A stretch of DNA of 64,000 bases from S5-327 sp965116015 (GTDB taxonomy: Bacteria > Chloroflexota > Dehalococcoidia > Lucifugimonadales > Australimonadaceae), in contig OZ220477.1 of assembly GCA_965116015.1 (NCBI GenBank), positions 1,116,001 to 1,180,000 of the forward strand, written 5' to 3'. The notes beneath the pieces were generated by a model. The model was not told the origin of the DNA. It saw nothing but the letters and a program-made list of their open reading frames with translations, and ran no database searches. Each line of letters starts with the position of its first letter. Positions within the stretch are counted from its first letter, which is position 1. Of this stretch, positions 31,201 through 40,500 are shown piece after piece. The translations under genes and the position numbers were made by a program.

Positions 31201-34200
31201 CCCCCGCACACGCGGGGATAGACCGCGCGGTGGGGCCGCCAGGGCCTGCGGGCCCTGGGTTCCCCCGCACACGCGGGGATAGACCCTTTAGTCGTTCGTG
31301 CGAACGCCGATAGTCGTTGGTTCCCCCGCACACGCGGGGATAGACCCGCTCGGCGCGGTCGATGTCCGCCGCGGCCTGCGGTTCCCCCGCACACGCGGGG
31401 ATAGACCCCCAACGCTTGCCGCGCTTACGCGCGGCGTCCTGGTTCCCCCGCACACGCGGGGATAGACCTATCCATGGCTCTAACTCCTTTCTACGCCGCC
31501 GGGTTCCCCCGCACACGCGGGGATAGACTACGAGTGAGATGGCTACCCCCACCCAGATAGCGGGTTCCCCCGCACACGCGGGGATAGACCTGCGTGGCGT
31601 CGGTGGTCCATGGTGATTTTTCAGGTTCCCCCGCACACGCGGGGATAGACCCCGTACTACGGCGCGCCGCGCCGCGCAAGGCGGGGTTCCCCCGCACACG
31701 CGGGGATAGACCCGACCCAGGGGCAGATAACTCGCTACTGTGGTAGGTTCCCCCGCACACGCGGGGATAGACCCGTCACCAAGCCGTTGCGCGCGCTCCG
31801 TCCATGGGTTCCCCCGCACACGCGGGGATAGACCCGACATTATTCGCGACGGGCGGCGCGCCCATGCGGTTCCCCCGCACACGCGGGGATAGACCGCCAC
31901 ATAGTGAAGCGCGAAGCCTGACAGTCCCGGTTCCCCCGCACACGCGGGGATAGACCTCACCTTACCCACTACCTCAGACAGGCCTCCACGGTTCCCCCGC
32001 ACACGCGGGGATAGACCCACGGAGAGTGGCGGTGCGGGCTGTGCGGGGAGGGTTCCCCCGCACACGCGGGGATAGACCCTGTGCTGCGCATCCGACACTA
32101 CGCCGCCCGACGGTTCCCCCGCACACGCGGGGATAGACCCTGTGTGTGCGTGCCATCGTGGGCGCCTCCTCTGGTTCCCCCGCACACGCGGGGATAGACC
32201 GGGTGGTCAATGGGCGGCGTCGGGTCCTGCGGGGGTTCCCCCGCACACGCGGGGATAGACCCGAGTACTACGGTGGCGACTACGGTCCTGGCTCGGTTCC
32301 CCCGCACACGCGGGGATAGACCTTGTCGCCGCCCCAGAGGACAGTCCGTATTTGAGGTTCCCCCGCACACGCGGGGATAGACCCTCGTAGCGACTAGCGA
32401 GTACTCGTCGCCCTGCGGTTCCCCCGCACACGCGGGGATAGACCTCCTCTTGACTCTGTAGAGATAAAGGTATAAGCGGTTCCCCCGCACACGCGGGGAT
32501 AGACCTCGCGCGTGTAACGCTTGCGTTCATCCGTCTGGGGTTCCCCCGCACACGCGGGGATAGACCGCCTTGTCGCAACGCGGATCAGCGGGCGCAGTGG
32601 GTTCCCCCGCACACGCGGGGATAGACCCCGCAGGTAGTAGTGACGATGACGAGAGCCGAAGGTTCCCCCGCACACGCGGGGATAGACCGTCAGAGCCACA
32701 CGCTTACGACGAGCACAAACAGGTTCCCCCGCACACGCGGGGATAGACCGCTCCTTGGGCTGTGGGTATAGGAGTGAGCTGGGGTTCCCCCGCACACGCG
32801 GGGATAGACCCACGATTGCGCGGAGTGTGAGCCGATATTGGAAGGTTCCCCCGCACACGCGGGGATAGACCCCTCTGGCTCAGTACATCGCTGCTCCTAC
32901 TGCTGGTTCCCCCGCACACGCGGGGATAGACCTCGACGGAATTCGCATCACAGGGATCCGAGCAAGGTTCCCCCGCACACGCGGGGATAGACCGAATCGT
33001 CGTCCCCCGCCGCCAGTATCGCGCTTGGTTCCCCCGCACACGCGGGGATAGACCTCATCGTCATGCTGGAGTCTCTCGCTAGCATCGGGTTCCCCCGCAC
33101 ACGCGGGGATAGACCGGCATCCCTCGAATAGCTGCCGCGGTTGTGGCCGGTTCCCCCGCACACGCGGGGATAGACCCGGCGTGGTTCCTGCCTATTCCCA
33201 GGCACTCGAGGTTCCCCCGCACACGCGGGGATAGACCCCAGTCCCAGCGACACCGCCGCCGCACGCGCACGGTTCCCCCGCACACGCGGGGATAGACCGT
33301 CCTGCGACGGTGGAGGCTGCGCCAGTGGCGCGGTTCCCCCGCACACGCGGGGATAGACCACAGTCTGGATGCGGGCGAGCTCGACGCGGCGCGGTTCCCC
33401 CGCACACGCGGGGATAGACCCCTCGCGGCAAACTCAACCGCAAACATCACCGAGGTTCCCCCGCACACGCGGGGATAGACCGTGCGCGGATGGGGTAGCT
33501 CGCGCTATGTGGTGGGTTCCCCCGCACACGCGGGGATAGACCCAGGCGCCTCCTCGAAGCCGCGATTCGACACGGGGTTCCCCCGCACACGCGGGGATAG
33601 ACCCTGGCGCAATGGGCGTACGCCGTGCGGCATGCTGGTTCCCCCGCACACGCGGGGATAGACCGCCCACCATGGATATTCGACTGACCGTTACCGCGGT
33701 TCCCCCGCACACGCGGGGATAGACCGCATACATCGATCCTACGCAAGCAGCGGGCGGCGGTTCCCCCGCACACGCGGGGATAGACCACGACTAGGGAGCT
33801 GGGCGCCGCCCATTGGTTCGGTTCCCCCGCACACGCGGGGATAGACCCCAGATGCCGATCCACTTCGGAGAGATGGGGATGGTTCCCCCGCACACGCGGG
33901 GATAGACCCTGGGGCGCCGTCCGCGCCGTCCGCGCCTGGCGGGTTCCCCCGCACACGCGGGGATAGACCTTCGCTGCCTACATCAACAACCTGCCGTCAG
34001 GGGGTTCCCCCGCACACGCGGGGATAGACCCATCGAAGTCAGCTCCCTCGCGAGGGAGGGCGGGGTTCCCCCGCACACGCGGGGATAGACCGTGATCGAC
34101 GACTTTACGGATGAGGAGCTGATAGGTTCCCCCGCACACGCGGGGATAGACCCTGCAACAGCGCGACGCCGCCCTCGTTGACGTCGGTTCCCCCGCACAC

Positions 34201-35588
34201 GCGGGGATAGACCCCGTTTCTCGATGGCTCCTCGCGCGGTCCTACGGGTTCCCCCGCACACGCGGGGATAGACCGTACGCCCGCCCGCGCCGCTCATAGC
34301 GATAGGCGGTTCCCCCGCACACGCGGGGATAGACCCACCGGAGGCGCGGGAGGCGGCTCAGGCTCCGGGGTTCCCCCGCACACGCGGGGATAGACCCACT
34401 TTGCCGCTATCGCGGGCGCGCGGCGCGGGGGTTCCCCCGCACACGCGGGGATAGACCCAGCCCAGAGCGCCCGACGCGTACCGTGCTAAGGGTTCCCCCG
34501 CACACGCGGGGATAGACCCGATGTAGAGGAGGTCGGTAGCCCTCGTGTCGCGGTTCCCCCGCACACGCGGGGATAGACCTGACTATCTTCCGCGCTTGCG
34601 TTGCCTCTAGCGGGTTCCCCCGCACACGCGGGGATAGACCGCGCCGATGACTAGCCAGTACACCAACCCCCCGGGTTCCCCCGCACACGCGGGGATAGAC
34701 CCCCGCAGGACCAGACGCCGCCCATTGACCACCCGGTTCCCCCGCACACGCGGGGATAGACCTGCGCGACTGGCTGCGGGGGCAAGGGTATGTGGGGTTC
34801 CCCCGCACACGCGGGGATAGACCCGATGCGCACGGTGCAGCGGATGATAAAGCGGGGGTTCCCCCGCACACGCGGGGATAGACCGGCGCCCGCGCTGGTA
34901 GTGGAGAGTGTCGCCCTGGTTCCCCCGCACACGCGGGGATAGACCTGGCTGGCGTCGCGATGAGTAGGCTACAGGGCAGGTTCCCCCGCACACGCGGGGA
35001 TAGACCGCTCGGCGTACTGGTGGCCTTGGCGGTGCGCCGGGTTCCCCCGCACACGCGGGGATAGACCAGGGCCAGGCTGGCTATCTCATCGCCGACGGCT
35101 GGTTCCCCCGCACACGCGGGGATAGACCTCAGCGACAGACTCTAGAGGAGTACCCGCGCCAGGTTCCCCCGCACACGCGGGGATAGACCTCCAGCCGTTT
35201 AGGCGTGTCGCCTACCGAGTAAGGTTCCCCCGCACACGCGGGGATAGACCCCCCCCCTACGGGGGGTCCGGTGGGGATAGGCTGGTTCCCCCGCACACGC
35301 GGGGATAGACCTACTCGATCAAGCTCGTGCCTGGTACAAGTGGGGGTTCCCCCGCACACGCGGGGATAGACCTCGGATCCTGGTCTATCGCTACTCCGAG
35401 CGCGAGGTTCCCCCGCACACGCGGGGATAGACCGCCTAACCGCGTCGCTATCGCTCGCCGCTACGAGGTTCCCCCGCACACGCGGGGATAGACCCCGGTC
35501 GCCCTTGCTGGCGCCGGTCGTGGCATCGGTTCCCCCGCACACGCGGGGATAGACCGTCAGAATGGATGATAGCGGGATTGTGCCGCCC

Positions 35589-35616
35589 GGTTCCCCCGCA
35601 CACGCGGGATAGATCC
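35589..35616 (+). repeat. Degenerate terminal CRISPR repeat
   Basis: The last repeat lacks one G (CGCGGGATAG rather than CGCGGGGATAG) and ends in AGATCC rather than AGACC. Decay at this end marks it as the old, leader-distal end of the array. Only 71 bases separate it from the recombinase stop codon. Confidence 0.9.
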
Positions 35617-35687
35617 CCACACCCCGCGGACGCCCGTCGTCGATTCCAACGGGCGCCCGCATCGACGATCGAACCTCTCGCCACTCC

Positions 35688-36656
35688 CTACAGGAAACCC
35701 CTGCCCGCATGATCTGCAAACGCGTCCGCATCCCGTATATACCCCATCACCGTCGCCGGATTCGTGTGCCGGGTAACCGCCATAATCTTATCCAGCCGCG
35801 CGTGGTGAACCGCCGCGCTAGTGACAAAACCCGCCCTCAGCGAATGTCCCGCTATATCCTTCGGATCAAGCCCAATTAGCTTCGCATAGCGCTTCACAAT
35901 GCGGGGAATATCGCTGTGATGCAAAGGCCTCCCCCGAAGATTCCCTCCCCTCTTCATAGTCTGGAAAAGAGAGCCCGCCGTTATCCCCGAACCCTCCAGC
36001 CACAACCGCAAACGGTTTATCGGACGAATCCCTCCCCCATCCAGAATCGGCACCCTCTGCCCCTGCCCCGGCTGATCAGTCTTCGACCTGCGAATCGTAA
36101 TAACCATCCGATCCTCGCAGCTCTCTCGCGCATCAAGAAACTCAACATCCTGCACACTCAAACCGCAAATCTCCGAACGGCGCAACGCCCCAGCGAACCC
36201 AACCGCGATGATCGCCGCATCCCGCACGCCTATCAAACTATCCGGCGTCGCCCGCAGCATCTCCTCGATATGGAACTCGCGCAAAGCGTCAACCTTACGC
36301 CTTGAGGAACCCCTGAGCCTCGCCAAACCCTTAAGCGTAGACCGAACCACCGGATGATTCGCCGGCGACGGCCTCCCCGCCTCGAGATACTTCCTGCTTA
36401 TCGCGCTCTTGTAGATCGCCACCGTCCCCATCGAAAGCGCCGACCCCCGGCGCCGACTCGGACGCGTCGCTAGGTGGACAAAGAACCCTGCCGCCGCCTC
36501 AGGCGACGCCGACAGCGGATCCCCGACGCGCTCCGCAGCGCAGTACTCCACAAACTTGAGCCACCCCTTCCGGTATGCCGCGCGAGTGTTGTCCGCCAGC
36601 TCCGAAGAAAGCGCCTCCTGACGCAGATCCCGATCCGTTACTCCTGAAACTCCCAT
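35688..36656 (-). CDS. Tyrosine recombinase (phage-integrase family)
   Basis: A 322-residue site-specific recombinase. The N-terminal SAM-like core-binding domain covers about residues 10-110 (ADNTRAAYRKGWLKFVEYC). The catalytic domain shows all family residues: Arg in AGALRRSEICGL, Lys in IRRSKTDQ, the HxxR box in GHSLRAGF, the second basic pair in TRHTNPATV and the nucleophilic Tyr in MGYIRDA. The start at 36656 is chosen for AGGAGG five bases upstream; an upstream in-frame ATG has no such site. It lies between the array's old end and an inverted specificity cassette, so its likely job is inverting that cassette. A simple mobile-element integrase is the alternative, but no attachment sites or phage genes are seen. 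Confidence 0.93.
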   Translation of the reverse strand: MGVSGVTDRDLRQEALSSELADNTRAAYRKGWLKFVEYCAAERVGDPLSASPEAAAGFFVHLATRPSRRRGSALSMGTVAIYKSAISRKYLEAGRPSPANHPVVRSTLKGLARLRGSSRRKVDALREFHIEEMLRATPDSLIGVRDAAIIAVGFAGALRRSEICGLSVQDVEFLDARESCEDRMVITIRRSKTDQPGQGQRVPILDGGGIRPINRLRLWLEGSGITAGSLFQTMKRGGNLRGRPLHHSDIPRIVKRYAKLIGLDPKDIAGHSLRAGFVTSAAVHHARLDKIMAVTRHTNPATVMGYIRDADAFADHAGRGFL

Positions 36657-36772
36657 CTCACCCTCCTGGTATTGAACAGACGCCATCTCCCACAGACCCT
36701 CCAAGCGGCGCCGCAACCAAGCAGTATGACACCAGCCCCGACCGCGACGCGATGGAGTCCGAAGTGCGCGCT

Positions 36773-36950
36773 ATCGCGATTAACTACGGAATAAAGACCG
36801 GCTTCAACGACGCGTTCATCGTCGATAACCTGACTAAGGAGGCGCTGGTCACCGAAGACCCCAGATCCGCCGAGATCCTCAAGCCGGTGGTGCGCGGCCG
36901 AGACATCCGCCGCTACCGCGCGCATTGGGCCGGGTTGTGGCTGATTGCCA
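36773..36950 (+). repeat. Inverted repeat IR1, left arm (178 bp)
   Basis: This pairs without gaps with 38129-38306 in inverse orientation, with 10 mismatches in 178 bases, six of them in the first 23 bases. The block 36852-36924 (73 bases) is perfect. It encodes the conserved entry into the recognition region in the silent cassette. Confidence 0.92.
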
Positions 36951-37110
36951 CTTTCCCTGCCGCCAAGGTCGACATTGACGACTACCCGGCAGTCAAGAGG
37001 CATCTGCTCACTTTCGGGAGGGAGCGGCTTGAGCAGAGTGGAGAGAGGCTTCCAGACGGGACCAAAGCGCGTAAGAAAACCAGCAACGCCTGGTACGAAA
37101 TGCAGGATAC

Positions 37111-37153
37111 CTGCGCTTACCACGCAGATTTCGCCAAAGAGAAGCTGCTGTGG
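37111..37153 (+). repeat. Inverted repeat IR2, left arm (43 bp, perfect)
   Basis: Forty-three bases identical to the reverse complement of 37953-37995. It encodes the invariant CAYHADFAKEKLLW between the two variable parts of the silent cassette. Confidence 0.92.
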
Positions 37154-37553
37154 ATGAATATCACGCCAGAGGGAAGATTTGCCTACTCCGGCAAGGAGTT
37201 GTTCTGCAATAACGCAGGATTCATCATGACAGGCAGTGCGTTGAAATATCTCTGCGCTGTTCTCAATAGCAACCTCGCTACGTGGTTCATGAGATTCATA
37301 GTTCGAACTACCGGAGTGGGTGAACTTGCATGGGAAAAATTCGCTATCGAACGACTACCAATCCCAAAGGGCTCTGTCGAGGAACAGCATTCCTTGATTC
37401 GCCTCGTTGACCGCGTCTTGGCCGAGTCTACTGACCCAACCCTAGACAACAGCGATTTCCAAGCAGCAATAGAAGCCGAAGTGAATGCGCTCTATGGGCT
37501 GACTGCGGAAGAGGTTAGGGCATTCAGCGCTGTAGGGTTTCTGAAAAAGCGGT

Positions 37554-40500
37554 TCAGCGAGGGCTAGAGGTTCCCTCGACGGCGGAGATTTCTACAGGCG
37601 TCAGTCCGTACAAGTGGCAAACCAGTTTATCAATCTCTCCCTCTGCTTGCGATATGTCAGCTTCGGGATCACCCTGCTGCATTAACAGTATCCGGTCGAT
37701 TATCTCGATAAAGGACTGCTGTCTCGACTCGGGAATCTTTGGTATCGGCAAAGGTTCAACATAGACCTTTTTCCAGCGCAATGTCCCCATCCCTGAAGTC
37801 GGGGCTGCCTTCTCCAAGAACCAGCGAATCAGTTTTGCATTCAGCATGGCGCAAAGATATTTGATGGACTTCCCCACCAGGAGGAACGTAGTGGCTTCTC
37901 CGTAGAATCCATCATTGTCATAGGCGAAGCGTCCGCTGCTGACAAGCTCAATCCACAGCAGCTTCTCTTTGGCGAAATCTGCGTGGTAAGCGCAGTTACG
38001 GAGATTGTACGGCGTCCTGCCCTTGTCATATCGCCTTGCTAGCTGCTCATAGTAGCGGTCGAGGTGGGCCTTCACTGCTGGGTAGCGCTCAACGTTGATG
38101 GCCGGCGTGTCGCCGTATCCGTTGTGAATGGCAATCAGCCACAACCCGGCCCAGTGCGCGCGGTAGCGGCGGATGTCTCGGCCGCGCACCACCGGCTTGA
38201 GGATCTCGGCGGATCTGGGGTCTTCGGCGACCAGCGCCTCTTTAGTCAGGTTATCGACGATGAACGCGTCGTTGAGGCCGGTCGTTATTCCACGATAAAT
38301 CGCGATATCCCACTCTTTCAGCGGCGTCCCCACAGCCAACATCTTGTCCATGATGCCCTGCTCTACCTTGGACAGGACGCTCCAGGGCGCGTCCCCGTTG
38401 GGACGGATCAGGCCCCACTCCTCCTCCGGCGGAGGAAAAGCGCCGTCTCCCGCCCGCTCGACATCCACCGCGCGTATCGCCAGAGCATCCTCGTTGCCGC
38501 TCCGCCCGCATCTGAGCAGCAGAATGCTCGCGTCGACGGTGACCGTATCGAAGACATCCTTCCCCATCTCAAGCAGCATGAAAGGAGTATGCCGCTCAGA
38601 CAAGTGCCGGCGGCTGCCCTTTCCGTACTCCGCCTTCAGCCAGCTATTGGACGTGATGAACGCCAAAACCCCCTGAGCGGAGAGCAGCTGGCACCCTCGC
38701 TCGTAGAAAAGCTGATAGATGTCTCCCGTCCCTGCGAACGTCTCGTAACCGACTTTGCCATACCGCTTTCCCAGTCTGCCCCCGTCGCGCTGCAATTGCA
38801 CATACGGCGGATTGCCGATGACAACATCGAACCCCTCGCTCACCCCAAACATATACTCGGCGTCGAACCAGCAGGCCGGCTTCGCATTCTGGTCAAAGGG
38901 ATCCCAAGCGGCGAGCTGGTCGGCGGAAGCTGCCGGGAAACCGACAGCTCCCAACGCCTTTCCCAGCCGCTCGCGCAGCTCCGCGTCTTTACGGCGGTAT
39001 TTCAGTTTCTCTTCGCGTTTGCTGGCATGGAAATGCTGTTCACGGTTGGAGGCCAGTTCCTTCTCCAACTCCTGAACCTCGCCGGTTTGACCGAGCGGCA
39101 TCTGGGAGGGCCTTTCCAACTTGAGCAGCGTGTCCGCCGCCACGAACCGCGTCTCCAGATTAGGCAAAGGACGGATGCCGTAGTTATCCGTCTGACTATC
39201 ATTAGTCTGCTGCTCAATAGCCAGCGAGATGAAGAAGCGCAGCTTGGCGATCTGCGCAGCGATAGGATCGCTATCCACGCCGTAGATGCTGTTCTGAATG
39301 AGATACAGCTTGCGCCCGAAGTCCGAATCGCGGTACTTCTCAAACGTCCGGCTGATGTCCCCCAGCTCCCCCTCTCGCGCCTCAGGATCGTGTGTGTCGA
39401 AAGCGCGTTGAGCGCGCTCGCGAGCCCGCTCTTTCTGCAAGCCCTCCCATATCTGATTGTCGCCGTCCAGCCGGCGCAGCGCCAGCGTAAGCTTGTGCAG
39501 AACGCCCATAGGAAAAGCGCCGGAGCCAACAGCAGGGTCCAGAACCTTGATTCCGGCAATGGCTCGGACGATGCCCTCCCGTTCCGTATCGGTGAACAGC
39601 GTCTCAGCGTCCGCGAAGGCGTCGCCATAATCCAGGAGGTAGCCCAGCCGCGCCCGCCAGCGGTCAGCGTCCCCGTCCCCCTCCGATAGCTTTCGAGCCA
39701 GCGCGTCCTCCAGAGCCTCGTCCGCCATATAGTCCACAACGACCCGCGGCGTGTAGTACGAGCCCTGCTCCTTGCGGGCGACGCCCCGCGTCTCAGGGTT
39801 CACAGCCGCCAGCAGATTCTCGAAAACCTTGCCAAGCAGCTCAGGATCCAGCGCCACCTCCTGCTCGGTCGGAGTGTTCTCCTCCACCGTGAACTTGTAG
39901 CGCTTGAACAGGGTAATCAGTCCAGGGCTGGCGCCGTCGTCGAAGAACAGCCGGTTTGGGATAGAGTAGCCGGCCCGCTGGCTGGGATTGTCCGTAAAGC
40001 AATCCACCCGAACGCCGCAGGCGCGGACGCCCTCAAAATCGTCCAGACAATCAAACAGCCCCCCATTGATGAACGGCGTCCTGCTGAACAGCTTCAGCAG
40101 CCGGTCGGGATAAGCAATCTCATCGCGATACCGATACAGAGAAAAGTCGCGGTGGGTGTCGCGATTCCCCTTGCTGAAGTCGCGCTTATCGATCTCAGTA
40201 TTCAGAGTGGCGAAGAACAGGTTTTGCAGCACAGCGCGATAGTAAGAATCGCCGCGTTCCCCGTCGTAGTCTTTCAGCAGCTGCTCCGCCTGCTTCTCGA
40301 TGAACAGCTCATCGGCAACCAGCCCCTTCTCCTTGATGAACCACACGAACATCAGCCGCGTAATGAGGCGGATAACATGCTCTTTCTTGCTCAGCGCCTT
40401 GGTCTGCTCAGCAGTGAACTGGGCGATGTCGCGCGCACGGTCAAACCAGCCGTAGAGATCGCGGTAGAACCGCTTGTTGAGTTCCTTAGTGTCCAGAGCG

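Larger units (their letters stand above)
19544..35616 (+). CRISPR. Type I-E CRISPR array, about 264 repeat units
   Basis: A single 16-kb array. The 28-base repeat begins GGTTCCCCCGCACACG and ends CGGGGATAGACC; its CCCCG/CGGGG arms form the Cas6e hairpin. Spacers are 33 bases and the period is 61. Repeat starts track 19544 + 61n up to 22594 and, after a disturbed stretch at 22622-22840, 22840 + 61n to 35589, giving about 264 repeats and 263 spacers. Exceptions are a short (28) and a long (39) spacer with homopolymer runs at 22622-22777, a 29-base repeat at 22778, an out-of-register unit at 25138-25224, minor last-base variants near 29271 and 31529, and a decayed final repeat. The newest spacers should be at the left. 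Minus-strand open frames through it are artefacts. Confidence 0.98.
36752..37567 (+). pseudogene. Silent, inverted copy of the methyltransferase target-recognition region
   Basis: An open frame of up to 271 residues that corresponds only to the C-terminal quarter of the methyltransferase at 37554-41165 and lies in the opposite direction, tail to tail, with a 14-base overlap of 3' ends. The shared start is NDAFIVDNLTKEALV...EDPRSAEILKPVVRGRDI, nearly identical in both. A variable part follows, then the shared CAYHADFAKEKLLW, a second variable part and similar ends (ERLPIPK / EPLPIPK; ALYGLT / HLYGLT). There is no catalytic domain and no ribosome site at the ATG, so it is probably not expressed on its own but is a storage cassette for an alternative DNA specificity. 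Confidence 0.85.

Noticed and set aside
19500..35731. Dozens of minus-strand open frames rich in SPRVRGN, YPRVCGGT and SIPACAGEP
   Set aside because: These are the CRISPR repeat read in three frames because the 61-base period cycles through frames; the frames have no independent ribosome sites and merely reflect the array.
35688..36656. Recombinase as part of a prophage or integrative element
   Set aside because: No phage structural genes, tRNA-type attachment duplication or other mobility genes are found near it; the inverted cassette offers a better substrate.
36575..36751. Upstream part of the silent cassette frame as a real N-terminus
   Set aside because: It overlaps the recombinase start region and its ribosome site, and has no similarity to the methyltransferase; similarity starts only at 36773.
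36752..37567. The cassette as an independent functional methyltransferase
   Set aside because: It lacks the SAM-binding and NPPY motifs and any ribosome site; it corresponds only to the recognition region.
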